A DNA stretch of 64,000 nt, taken from contig CAJNDS010002556.1 in the NCBI GenBank assembly GCA_905221605.1, forward strand, positions 120,001 to 184,000, in the 5' to 3' direction. A model generated the notes under the pieces. The model was not told where the DNA came from. It saw only the letters and a list, made by a program, of their open reading frames with translations, and ran no database searches. Positions 10,701 through 21,503 of the stretch are shown here, in pieces (the first letter of the stretch is position 1; every line of letters begins with the position of its first letter). Source of the DNA: Symbiodinium natans (Eukaryota; Sar; Dinophyceae; Suessiales; Symbiodiniaceae). The translations under genes were made by a program, and so were the position numbers.

Positions 10701-13700
10701 CTAAACCCTAAACGCTAAACCCTCAAAACCCAGAACAATAAACCCTGTACCCTACATCCTTTGACCCCTTCCTGAGGTCTTTGCTCGCTTCCTAAGTCTC
10801 CTGTATCTACAGCAAGGGCTGTCAGGTAGTCATGGGGATGTGCTTTCGACTGGAGGACTTTCCCTCAGAATCTCTCCCTTGAGGATTCGAGTCATTTCCT
10901 ATTTCTACATTCGGGCTACACTAGACGTTGCCCATAAAGCTGGAAGGTTCATTGTTGTCAACAAGCAGGCGTTAAGCGTGCCATTCTCAAGGATCCAATA
11001 TAGACTTCAGTACTTCCATCCCTACCTATAGCAGACAGCTGCCCAAGAACCTTCAAGTACTGGAGTACCCTAAACCCTAAACCCTAAACCCTAAACCCTA
11101 AACCCTGAGAAGGGAGCAGCCCCTCCAGGATCGCGTGTGGACGCGCGTGGAGCAGGTGGCAATGGTGTCAGCGACGCCAGACGAAGACGAACCCCAAACA
11201 TTAAACCCTAAACCCTAAACCCCCAAACATCAAACCCTAAAGCCCCAAACATTAAACCCTAAACCCTCAACTCCGAGGCCAAAGCCTAAACACTAAACTC
11301 CACAGACAGCGGACGCAAACTTGCGCCCTGAAAAAAACCGTAAGCTCTACAGTTTTTCTCCCAGAGAATCCCAGGGGTGGGGATCCTCAGTCGGGTTCGC
11401 GTACTCAAAATCCCTACATAATCCCTGCTATCCCTGCTTACGAAGTCCCCCGATCCGCCAAGAAGGTAGAGCAGAGATTAGGCAAGGGCGGCTTCCGTGT
11501 AGCAGCATATACGGACCTTAACCCAGACCCTGCAGTACTGGGGTTTAGGGTTTAGGGTTTAGGGTTTAGGGTTTAGGGTTTAGGGTTTAGGGTTTAGGGT
11601 TTAGGGTTTGGGGCTTCGGGCGCCCCGTAGATTCTTGACCCCGTGTATAGGGGCAATGTTTCTAGGTAAGGAACCAGCAGCAACCTCCATGAAACCCGGA
11701 CTGCCAGATCCTAAACCCTAAGCCCTAAGCCCTACACCCTAAACCCTAAACTCTAAACCCTAAACCCTAAACCCTAAACCCTAAACCCTCCGGGGTTGAA
11801 GCCTGGAGCTTGCAGAGCACCAGGAACGGAACCAGCAAGATGTTCCTCTCCGAAGGGAAGAGTGCCTCGGAGAATGCCAGGCATTTCAGTGCTTTGAGGT
11901 TGAGGGTTGAGTCCTTGATAGGGATTCTAGTACCCCCCAGTCATAATCCCTAGCAAGGACTGTTAGTAAAAGGGGGAAGGGGGAACATGCCCCCTAAACC
12001 CTAAACCCTAAACCCTAAACCCTAAACCCTAAACCCTAAACCCTAAACCCTAAACCCTAAACCCTAAACCCTAAACCCTAAACCCTAAACCCTAAACCCT
12101 AAACCTAAGCCCCTACTATAATTGCCTATCCTAGGCGGCTTGAAGCCCGTGGACATGGACTTCTTGTCAAGGACCCGGCGTTTCCTATAGAAGAGACCAG
12201 AAGTGGACCACCCCAAACCCTAAAACGCCCTAAACCCTAAACCCTAAACCCTAAACCCTAAACCCTAAACCCTAAACCCTAAACCCTAAACCCTAAACCC
12301 TAAACCAGAAGTAGAGCCACCCTTAGGGCACTTTTGGGCTTGAAGGCCTTGGGCTTCTAGGGCTTTAGAGGGTTTTGGGGGCTTAGGGTTTAGGGTTTAG
12401 GGTTTGGGGTTTAGGGTTTAGGGTTTAGGGTTTAGGGTCTTACAAGTGTCCAACTCCACGTAGTCCCTGATTCCTGAGCCCCAGATGTTGAGCTTCGTTG
12501 AACCTTAGGGTTTTGGGTTCAGGGTTTCGGGTTTAGGGTTTAGGGTTTGGGGTTTAAGGTTTAGGGTTTAGGGTTCAGGGTTTAGGGTGCTATCCCTTCC
12601 GTCGCAAGCCCCTCAAGTCAAGTTAGTATAGTCATGGGGTTTGGGTTCGGGGGTTTTGGGTCTTAGGGGAGCAGGCCCCTCAACCCCAAACGCGAAACCC
12701 TAAACCCTAAACCCTAAACCCTAAACCCTAAACCCTAAACCCTAAACCCTAAACCCTAAACCCTAAAAGCCCAAGCCAGATATCGTTCCTTCATGTCTTA
12801 GCTGGCTGAAGGAGCCTCGAGGTGTTCCAGGCCAACATGCCGCTGTGCGACGAAAGGCTTTGCTGTCCTTGGCGTATGGTTGGGGGTTTAGGGTTTAGGG
12901 TTTAGAGTTTAGGGTTTAGGGTTTAGGGTTTAGGGTGTATAAGAACCTGAGTTTGACGTTTTGGCAGGTTGTGGCAATGAAGTCCAGTCCCTTTGCAGGC
13001 CCCACCCCAAAGAAAAAATAGGATTTCTGAGGTAAGGCCTAGGGCGTGGGGGTTGCATGCAGTAAGAGAACGCGAGTAGAACGTCAGTTGGAGTTTAAGG
13101 ACAAAGAGTACAAAGGAAGAAGGTCATGATCATAGGTTGGATATGGATGGGTATACTACCCGTGAAGTCCCCCAGCTGAGGTCGTGCTGCCGAAGGAATC
13201 ACGAGCACCAGGACTACTGCGACAAGGACTGTGCAACGGGTTGACCCTAAACCCTTAACCCTTAACCCTTAACACTTATAACCCTAAACCCTTAACCCTA
13301 AACCCAAACCACCTTGTGTAAGGTACCCTCGCCGTTAAACCTGGGAACCTTTGGGAACTCTTTCCCTGGAGCTTTTCTTTTACGTGATTTCGAACTCTAC
13401 TTGAAGATTTATGTTAGTTGTAAGCTAGGCTATAAGTAAGGTAACCAATCTGATCACCTTTACTGAGGTCAGAACCCTTACTTATGACTACCCATGAACC
13501 TGTAGACTTCTAATCCAAAAATCCTAGCCCTAACCCCTAAACCCCTAACCCTAAACCCTAAACCCCTAACCCTTATTCACCCTCAACCCTAACACTTCCC
13601 AAGCGCGCAAGGAGATGGTGTTGCTTCCAATGTTGGGGCGCCTCGACATGCTATTCACGACGCCCTGGGAAGTTTCGGTATAAAGTTCAGAAGCTTCACA

Positions 13701-13895
13701 AACCGAAACCGGCTAGGGTTCAGGGTTCAGGGTTTTGGGCTTAGGCTAATACAATGAGGGCTTTAGGGCTTCTAAGTTTAAGCCCGAAACCCCCAAAACC
13801 CCAAACCCTCCGAAACCCCCAAAACCCCAAACCCTTAAGCCTCAAACCCTCGAAGTCGTTTGGGCTTTGAACGCAGGTGGGAGCCCGACGCGTAG
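7727..13895 (+). CDS. Many-exon gene with a WLD/IPQ core (dinoflagellate TIR/HET-like family)
   Basis: Proposed exons: 7727-7771, 8595-8682, 8902-9019, 9577-9691, 10327-10370 (or to 10420), 11113-11188, 11816-11898, 12135-12179, 12802-12878, 13176-13239, 13604-13717 and 13877-13895 (stop TAG). Adjacent phases agree throughout, though I chose some frames and donors to fit. In order they read GGQIVFFSYASWL, EWQSWTKLGPNDVQLEWMRM, GVPLENLHVWLDILAIPQ, LAVNSLYVYAASTSAFIIIA and HENTGNQSGIQSY. That order matches a family I remember as abundant in dinoflagellates (IVFFSHQW...VWLDY.SIPQ...FIIVAP...TG...SY), with TIR/HET-like folds suspected and no known function. The C-terminal exons are unfamiliar. 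Introns are mostly telomere-like repeat, with GT, GC (8683) and GA (11189) donors. Confidence 0.55.
9306..9402 (+). CDS. Exon-like segment inside the WLD/IPQ gene, phase does not fit
   Basis: After GGTTAG the frame reads FRMFYNGAVLKLAVRIGFLA then AHAAEANSLAGGS and ends at GCCCTAAAC, a GC donor also seen at 55548. It reads well as protein but its phase does not match the exons at 8902-9019 and 9577-9691, which join each other directly. It may be alternative, decayed or spurious. Confidence 0.35.
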
Positions 13896-14330
13896 CCTCG
13901 ACTCCTGCTAAGACCCCCTAAAGCCCAGTTTCCCAAGAGCCCTGCCCACCCTAAACCTCCCAAGAGACCCTGGCTCCCACCAGCCCTACTCGAAGGTTCA
14001 TTCCGGTAGCCACAAGGAGGGATAAAAGTACCTGAATTCAGGGCATACTCGAGGCTACCTCTCGCTCAAACCCTACTCACAACTACCCGAACCTTTAAGT
14101 GATTCCTAAGAGACCCTAAAAACCCCTAACCCTAAGCCCTAAGCCCCAAACCCTAAAAACCCCAAACCTAAAAACTCAATCCTAGATAGAACCCCTGAAA
14201 GCGCCCTTGAAGCCCTTCAGCCCTTCCCACCCTAATCCCAAAACACTAAACCCTAAGCCCTAAGCCCTAAGCCCTAAACCCTAAACCCTAAACCCTAAAC
14301 CCTAAACCCTAAACCCTAAACCCATCTCAG

Positions 14331-14434
14331 ACTCTGGTTCCGCCTCTTGGCCGCGCAGCGCGGCATTGGCGCGAGCGCCAGCATCCAGGCCAGGCGCGCG
14401 CGCGCGGCGTTTAGCCCCGAAGGAAGGGCTTGGG
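14331..14434 (+). CDS. Exon-like segment, Ala/Arg-rich
   Basis: A CATCTCAG acceptor, formed at the end of a CCCTAAA block, is followed by LWFRLLAAQRGIGASASIQA then RRARAAFSPEGRAWG, ending near GTTTGG. The segment is very G+C-rich and includes a CGCGCG run. It may be an upstream exon of the next gene; the 829-bp element lies just downstream, in the putative intron. Confidence 0.42.
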
Positions 14435-14447
14435 GTTTGGGGTTTAG

Positions 14448-15276
14448 TCAAAGGAAGAATAAGGAGCCTATAAAAAGCGTGCCCCTATCATATAAGAGGT
14501 TGTGGTTGGGTCGGTGAGTGGCTGGTGAGTGGCATGTGAGGCACATGTGAGGGGATGTCTCGGGGAAGAGCAAATGAGAAGCTTGTAAGGTCAAAAAGGG
14601 CTGAGGCTTGGCTATCCTGTGTAAGCATGTTTTTGCGTCGACCCTGTCTTTGAGTAAGCTCTCGTGAGAATTCAACCCGATCCAGGGTTAGTCAGGCCCC
14701 GTTTTTTTTGTCAGTCGAACGGGCGCAGCATTCGTCACGCAAGCTCTCGTCGCTCGAACTCCAAGACCAGGCCCGCAGAAGGCTCGAAGCAGCCAGAGGC
14801 CCGTAAGTGGCTCGCGAATGGCTCTATGTAGGCTTGTAAGTGGCGCGAAGGCCCATGAGGGGCCCGTAAGTTCGCAAGGGGCCTGAGCGGCACGTAAGCG
14901 GCATGTAAGTGGCATGTAAGCGGCACGTAAGTGGCCGTAAGTGGCGCGTAAGTGGTAAGTGGCACGTAAGTGGCACGTAAGCAGCCCGCAAGTTGCCAAG
15001 GGTCCCCGTAGGAGGCCCGTGTTGAAGCCCGCACAAACCTGTGCAGGAGACCCATGCAGCATCTGCCAAAAAACACCAGAACTTAGAAGTCAGGCAGCCT
15101 GCTCTTAGCCTCTCCCTGAAAAACACCAAAGGTTACGTACTCTCCTTACCCACACGACCTGATCTTACATAGCCTCTCCTTGAAAAACACCTAAACTTAC
15201 ATACTCTCCTTACCCAAGGGACCCGATCTTATGTGATAGGGGCACGCTTTTTATAGGCTCCGGAAGCTTCCTTTGA
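14448..15276. mobile_element. 829-bp TIR transposon (non-autonomous) in a telomere-like block
   Basis: The two ends match as inverted repeats over about 50 bases (TCAAAGGAAG, then GGAGCCTATAAAAAGCGTGC shared exactly). TTTAG flanks both sides (14443-14447 and 15277-15281), as expected for a 5-bp target duplication, although the target is itself TTTAGGG sequence. The interior holds degenerate GGCACGTAAGT tandem units (14800-15000) and repeated CTCTCC.TGAAAAACACC motifs. The overlapping minus-strand ORFs are translations of these units and I see no transposase. Confidence 0.75.
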
Positions 15277-15375
15277 TTTAGGGCTTAGGGCTTAGGGTTT
15301 AGGATTTCGGGTTTAGGGTTTAAGGTTTTTTGGGGTTTTTTGGTTTAGGGTTTAGGGCATAGGTACCTCAAACAG

Positions 15376-17962
15376 CTTTATACCAAGACAGCTTGTGGTT
15401 CTTTGTCTTTGGGCCGGGTTGCGCGAGACCGATGAAACAAGCCGGCAAAGATTCGCAAACGGCACCCGTTCGCATGACCCTTGTTGTTCAGGATCAGGGA
15501 CCTCAGCCCTAACCAAAGAGACCTGAGCTCCAGACCCTTGGACCCTCGGAACCCCGAGGCCAAGTACTCCCTCAACTCCAAACCCTAAACCCTAAACCCT
15601 AAGCCCTAAACCCGAATCCCTAAACCCTAAACCTTAAACCCTAAACCTTAAACCCGAAACCCGAAACCCTAAACCCTACACCCTAACCCTAAACCCTAAA
15701 CCCTAAACCCGAACCCTAAACCCCTTCTCAAGGAGAAGGAACTCCAACCCTTCCAATCAGGAAGTGTACAACATCTACATGACGGACCTCGACCGATACC
15801 TCCCCACCTACTTCGACTACACACAAGCTCCTGAGCCTCATGTGCGTCTACCCAACAGGGTTTAGGATTTAGGGTTTAGGGTTCAGGGTTTCGGGTCTAG
15901 GGCTTAGGGTTTAGGGTTTAGGGAACACCCCACGAGCCTGAAGCCCGAACACCCTTTGAACAGAAACAGCTCCTGACCCCTGAGGCCGTAAACCCTAAAC
16001 CCAAAACCCTGTGGTCCGTGGTGTTGCCTCAGCATCATTCTTGGAGCTCTGTGTTTAGGGTCCACGGATTAGGGTTGGCCCCAACCCAATTTAGGGCATG
16101 CTGCATAGCATCTTGATTTTGCGTAAAACGTATATCCTGCCTATAGCTACCCGTCATTAAGGAACTTCTATATCCCTCCCTTATAGCTGCCCGCATGGGC
16201 CTTCAAGTTCAACCTAAAGCCTTATAGGGATTGGGTTTGGGGATTGGGGTTTAGGGTTTAGGGTTTTCGGTCCAGTCTGGGAACCCCTTGTAAAGGCACC
16301 CCTTCTCGGCGATTAATTTGGGAGTGCATGTTACCCGAACCGATATGACCCTATCTTAAGCCCGGAAATGTTTGAGTTTTTAGAGAGCCAACCTAGCCCC
16401 CTTTAAGCCAAAAAGCGGGATTTGGGTTGAACAGTAAGGCCCCTCAACCCGAAACACAAGAGGTCAAGAACAGAACCCTAAAAGCCCACAGCCCTCCCAA
16501 ACCCAAAACCCCTGAACCGTAAACCCCCTAAACCTCAAGGCCTAAACCCTAAACCCTAAACCTTAAACCCCAAGCCCTAAACCCTAAACACTAAACTCAG
16601 AAAAAAAGGAAAATCTAACCTGTACCCTGAACCCTAAACCCTAAATGCCCTAGAAATTCCCCAGGCGAACGGGCCCACCGTTCGGCGCCCGCTCTTCGGG
16701 AACTTGACCAAGGCTTTGTGGTGCTTTACTGTAACTTTAGATCCTTAGCCTTTTTGGGTTTATTGGGTTTCTTAATAAGGCAGCCAAAAGTTTGATTTTT
16801 CCTACCCTCCTAAGTGCAGCCAAGAAGGCCAACCTGGAATGGTGCAGAAGTTTGTGGGCGGCCAGTGCTGTTTTGCTTTGGGTTTTGCTTTGTTTTCGGG
16901 GCTTCTGTGCACTTATACGTAAGCCCTAAGCCGTAAAACCTAAACCCTAAACCTCAAACCCTAAACCCTTTTAGGGTTTTGGGGTTCCGCGTGCCAGCAT
17001 CGTAACCTTGAGATTGGGCCCTCTTTCGTGGTCCGTTGTTAGAAAAAGCAGGGTGCCGCACTAGAAAACCAGGGAAAGCATCCAGAAGGGCGTTTGCGGA
17101 CAAGGGTTTAGGGTTTAGGGGTTATAGGGCCTTACTTCCGAAGCTCCAAACCCCAAAGCCTTGAATCACAGCCATAAGAGGTCCCCCCCCCCCCTCTCCC
17201 CCCTCCCCCCCCTCCCTCCACCAAACCATAAACCCTGAACCTCAAACCCCAAACCCTAGACCCCAAGCCCTAAACCCTAAACCCTAAACCCTATACTCGC
17301 TCCCCTCCCTCCGCGTTTGCCGCATGCTGTCCAACTAGGTCCCCAATTTGTTGGAGCTCCCCTCGCTCACCTGTGCACGACCTTCCTGGGCACTCCTGGA
17401 AATTATCCCTCCACAGGCCCAAACACTGGTTTGGGGTTTCAAGGACCAGGGGCTCAGGGTTTCGAGGTTTAGAGGTTTAGGGTTTAGGGTTTTGGGACCC
17501 TCAACTGCATTACCCCTCCAAATCCGCAAGCCCTCGACCCTAAACATGCCCTAAACCCTAAACCCTAAACCCTAAACCCTAAACCCTAAACACACATGGC
17601 AGGAAGTGAAGAAGATCGTGGACAACCTCAGCGACACTGAGCTCGCCGACATCCTCAAGGCCAGGGACTTCCCCTTCCCTCCCCCGTGGCAAACATGGGT
17701 TTAGGGTTGAGGATTTAGGGTTTAGGGTTTAGGGTGTAGGGTTTAGGGTAGCACACACGAAGTCATTGGGCCTTTCGGGTGTTTACAAGGGTTTCGGGTT
17801 TGGGGCCGAGGGCTTCGGGTACGCACCTGCATCTTCCTGAGCCCTGAGTACCTTCAAGGTCCGAGCTCCTGTATATGTATGTATGTCTTTACATATGTGT
17901 ATGTATGTATGTATGTATGTATGTATGTATGTATGTATGTATGTATTTATGTATGTATATGA

Positions 17963-17993
<31 letters not shown>

Positions 17994-17998
17994 CATGC

Positions 17999-18030
<32 letters not shown>

Positions 18031-18033
18031 TTG

Positions 18034-18070
<37 letters not shown>

Positions 18071-19433
18071 ATATATGTGGTGTGCTTTGCAAGATACGAG
18101 GAATTAAACAAAAACCTGCCTCACACAGTGAAAACCTATAGCTTCCTTAGGTTCGGAATTCTGCTTGGCATTTGCTTGCGAGAAACCGAAGGGAGCATTG
18201 ACAATCCTCTTTTGTTGTGTGTTTCTACTTGAAGTTGTGCAGAATAGTCAGATGTCTGCAGCGGAGCACGGTGAGTGTCCTTGTAGATTTAATCCTAAAC
18301 CCTTAACCCTAAACCCTATGCCCTATACCCTAAACCCTAAACCCGAAACCCTAAACCCTAAACCGGCCGAGAGCCAGTTCCCCCAAGAACCTCCCTCGAA
18401 CCAGTGTTGGATGTAGAGCTTGTTTGGGTCTGGGGTTTAAGGTGTTAAGGGTTTCAGGGCAGAAGGGGGTTTAAAGCTTTAAGGGTGTAAGGGCTCCAGG
18501 GTTCTAAGGTTTCAAGGGTTTAACGGTTTAAGAGTTGAAGGGTTGCTTGGGATGTTCCCCCCTTATACTAACAGTCCTGAATAGGTATTCTAGTACCCCC
18601 TAGTATAATCCCGAACCCTAAACCCTAAAAACTAAATCCTAAACCCGACACCGGTACTAAGGACTGCTAGTATAGGGGGAACATCCCAAGTTTCCGCGCT
18701 CGGTCCAGGTTTGAGACCCTAAACCCTAAACCCTATGCCCTAAGCCCTAAGCCCTAAGCCCTAAACCCTTGTCATTCCGCGGGCTTGTGAGACCTTTGGG
18801 TTCCAGGCAGTAGTAGGGCCCTTTGGGCTCATGGTTTGGGGTTTAGGGTTTGGGGTTTGGGGTTTACGGTTTAGGGTTCATAGGGTTGGGGGTTTAGGGC
18901 CTAGGGCATTTGGGCTTTTGGGCTTCTAGGCTTCTAGGCTTTTAGGCTTTTGGGCTTTCGGGTTTCGGGTTTGGGGTTTGGGGCGTTTTGGCTGGGGAGG
19001 GGGGGAGTCGCGCCTGGCGCAGGTTCAGCCGGAGGAACAGGCGGCGTTGGGGGACGACAGCGGTCCCAAGGTGGAAAGGTTCTTGTCGGATGCACTGAAG
19101 TGGCCCGTCCCAGAATCGATCCAAACGGAGGAAATGTGAGTCGCGCTCTAAACCCTAATTAATCCCTAAACCCCAAACCCTATCCTCACTCTTCTGGCAG
19201 CCGGCTTCAATCAAACCCCGATATGAAGGCCAATATCCAACCCATTGATTCCCCTTTCCGTACCTTCAGGTTCGCTTGGAAAACCCGACCCTAAACCCTA
19301 AACCCTGAACCCTAAACCCTGAACCCTATACCCTAAACCCTAAACCCTAAACCCTAAACCCTAAACCCATTCAAGAAAAAGGGATGCCCTGGCTTTCTTG
19401 GCGTCGACAGAGTTTGGGTGGTCAGCGGTTTAA
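15376..19433 (+). CDS. Multi-exon gene with telomere-like introns, stop at 19433; product unknown
   Basis: Proposed exons: 15376-15496, 15761-15859, 16665-16712, 16828-16918, 17073-17105, 17339-17451, 17603-17698, 18243-18270, 18372-18421, 19023-19135, 19201-19269 and 19376-19433. Phases agree at every junction. The last three are the firmest: GCGCAG/GTGAGT, then a 65-base intron, then AG/GTTCGC, then a 106-base intron made almost only of CCCTAAA, then [17 protein letters not shown] and TAA. Other readable parts are [40 protein letters not shown], a likely membrane helix ([16 protein letters not shown], 16828-16918) and [19 protein letters not shown]. Introns also hold an ATGT microsatellite and a MITE. 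I recognise no family. The last exon may instead splice on into 19610. Confidence 0.6.
16714..16824 (+). mobile_element. Introner-like element copy 1, TSD AAGG, splitting an exon
   Basis: A 111-bp element starting CTTTGTGGTGC and ending GTGCAGCCAAG is flanked by AAGG on both sides (16710-16713, 16825-16828). Removing the element and one AAGG restores one open frame: NLTK then [10 protein letters not shown]. The same result comes from splicing AAG/GC...AAG/G, a GC-AG intron whose borders are the target duplication plus the first base of the element. Confidence 0.75.
17872..18078 (+). repeat. ATGT / TATATG microsatellite in an intron
   Basis: ATGT units pass into GTATAT units over about 200 bases. 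The three overlapping ORFs rich in Met/Tyr/Val or Ile/Tyr are its translations. It lies in the intron 17699-18242 of the gene model above. Confidence 0.9.
18546..18690. mobile_element. 145-bp MITE with a telomere-like insert, inside an intron
   Basis: The left end CTTGGGATGTTCCCCC and the right end GGGGGAACATCCCAAG are perfect inverted repeats for 16 bases, extending imperfectly to about 34 (TATACTAACAGTCCT). The middle contains CCCTAAA units. Partial copies are at 11912-11989 (left end missing) and 45271-45326 (right end replaced by CCCTAAA). Confidence 0.7.
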
Positions 19434-19609
19434 GCCCTTGGCCGGTTGAGGGCTGATGGTCTGTAGTTTTTTGGGCTCCCTGTAATCCCTTAACACAAAA
19501 CTCTATAAACCCTAAACCTTAGACCCTAATCCCTAAACCCTCAACTCACTTCCCCTTTTTGCGACCTTTTCGGCGTGCAAGCACCCCACTCAAGTGTGGA
19601 GTCCTGCAG

Positions 19610-20415
19610 ACTTGGGGGCACAGACGCTTTGACGCCCTTGGAGAGGGCGCCAAGTTTTACCTTAGGGCCCCCCGATGCCGCCAAGCCTCCATGCAGGGTT
19701 TAGGGTTTAAGGTTTAGGGTTTAGGGTTTAGGGTTTAGGGTTTACAGTTAAGGGTTTAGGCTTTAGGGTTTAGGGTTTGGGGGTTAGGGTCTACCTAAAC
19801 CATAGACCCTGAACCTGAACCCATGGAAGATTCATTTTTTTACTAGGCCCTTGGGACATTTTGTATTTTTATTGGGTTTAAGAGGATCATATTCAGCAAC
19901 ATTTTGTCAGAGGGCGTTAAGGACCCTCAAACCCCAAACCCTAAACCACAAAGGTCATCCTGGTTTAGAGCCCTCAAAACGTCCGAGCCGTGTGGCGTTC
20001 GGGTACGTGCTGGTCGCAGAGGCCACCCAAACTGAAGCCCCGCCGGGCATTACTCCCTCTTCTGATGAGGGTTTAGGGTTTAGGGTTTAGGATTCAGGGT
20101 TTAGGATTTTGGGTTTAGGTTTAAGGTTTAGGGCCTCGTATCATTGGGTTACGTTGTGGCATTTAGGGTTGAGTGTGTATGTTGGGTATGCAGCCCATTA
20201 GAACCCAAGAACGCACCCTTCTTGTTCCTAGGGTACTCTGTGGGTTCGTGGTTTAAAGCGCAAGCTCAAGCCACTCCTTGTTCCCCCTAGACCCTAAACC
20301 CTAAACCCTAAATCCTAAACCCTAAACCCTAAACCACTGCTTGTTCAGCGTTGGCCTCCACGTGTGCAGTGTCAAACTGCTTGCTGAGGACAAGGGCAGG
20401 CCAGCCGGCAGCTAG
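19610..20415 (+). CDS. Four-exon gene or 3' continuation of the previous gene
   Basis: Proposed exons: 19610-19697, 19969-20070, 20202-20232 and 20349-20415 (stop TAG). Their phases join. Readable parts are RRFDALGEGAKFYLRAP, SRVAFGYVLVAEATQTEAPP, KNAPFLFLG and VCSVKLLAEDKGRPAGS. The first exon is also open in the frame that continues the previous gene (LGGTDALTPLERAPSFTLG), so 15376-20415 could be one gene. No family recognised. Donors are GTTTAGG and GTACTC; the acceptors include TGGTTTAG, a repeat-derived one. Confidence 0.5.
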
Positions 20416-20966
20416 GGGTCGGAATAGTTAGTAGGGTTTAGGGTTTAGGGTATAGGGTTTAGGTTTTAGGGTTTGGGGTTTAGGGTTTAGGGCCCTTAAG
20501 GTCCCTGTCAAATTGTACTACAATAACCCCCAAAACCCTATGCTAGGTTCCTTCGGGGTACCTTGCAAGGCTCCGTAGATCCTAAACGATAAACTCCCCA
20601 AGTTGTGATCCGGGGGGGGGGGGGGGCAAACCCTAAACCCTAAACCCTAAACCCGAGACACTTTAGCGGTGTAGTGGACACGGCCCAAGATCCCCCGAGT
20701 GCTAGCAGTTAGGTACATTCCGCTGTGAGCAAACCCTATGAGATCTAACCCTAAATCCGATAAACCCTAAGCCCTAAACCCTAAACCCTAAGCCCTAAAC
20801 CCTAAACCCGGAACCTAAAGCCTGTAAGCTCTGACCTCGAAACCCAGCGGGCCTGTCTGCTAGGATTTTTGTGCTAGCTAGGGCCCTTGCGTTCCCTTAT
20901 ATGGGTTTAAGAGGATCAGAGATGTCGGACTGAGTATATTTCGGAGGGTGTCAAGGGCCATCCTAG

Positions 20967-21031
20967 TGATGGTATTTGGTAGCTCTGCGGAAGTTTGGCG
21001 CAGAAGTTCTCTGGGGCTGGCTCCAGTCAGG
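20967..21031 (+). CDS. Possible exon
   Basis: After ATCCTAG the frame reads MVFGSSAEVWRRSSLGLAPV followed by R and then GTCCCGG. The frame remains open to a TAA near 21094. It is supported only by the acceptor and the open frame. Confidence 0.3.
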
Positions 21032-21375
21032 GTCCCGGCACACCCCTACGATCTACCTTGCGTTGCCCGGTGGGTGGTTTGGTTTGTGATTTAATCCCTA
21101 AGCCCTAAACCCTAAACCCTGAACCCTAAACCCTAAACCCCTAGTCCCTAGTTTTTGGGTTTAAGGTTTTGGGGGGGTTTGGGCACACAAACACTCAAAC
21201 CGTTGAAATCCCTGAGTCGAACCTCATACATCTCCAAACCCCTGCAATCCCTTTTTGAAGACACTGAGGGTTTAGGGTTTAGGGTCTAGGGTTTAGGGTT
21301 TTCTCTGCCCTACTGCAGTAGTTTCGGGGTTTAGGGGGTCGGGTTGCTGTTTGGGATTGAGGGTTTGTTGTAGAT

Positions 21376-21493
21376 CATATGGGGGTTTTCCAAAATAGGG
21401 GTACCCCTTATATACCTCCAAAAAATATTCTGTACAATCCTTCTACAGAAACCCAAAAGAGGGTATCGTTAATTTTGGAAACCCCCCCATATG
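21376..21493. mobile_element. Foldback MITE, ~118 bp
   Basis: CATATGGGGG...TTTCCAAAATA on the left is mirrored by TTTTGGAAACCCCCCCATATG on the right. Relatives sharing TTTCC.AAAATAGGGGTACC ends occur at 43556-43665 and 59571-59680, with fragments near 25800 and 26070. It has no coding capacity. Confidence 0.6.
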
Positions 21494-21503
21494 GTTTCTT
21501 CAG

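Noticed and set aside
14688-15129. Overlapping minus-strand ORFs with Leu-Arg-Ala-Thr-Tyr repeats
   Set aside because: Three frames are open because the GGCACGTAAGT units repeat inside the TIR element.
16741-16780. Spliced-leader gene or relict in the introner (CCTTAGCCTTTTTGGGTTTA)
   Set aside because: It only loosely resembles the dinoflagellate leader CCGTAGCCATTTTGGCTCAAG, and the similarity is in a mobile element with its own ends.
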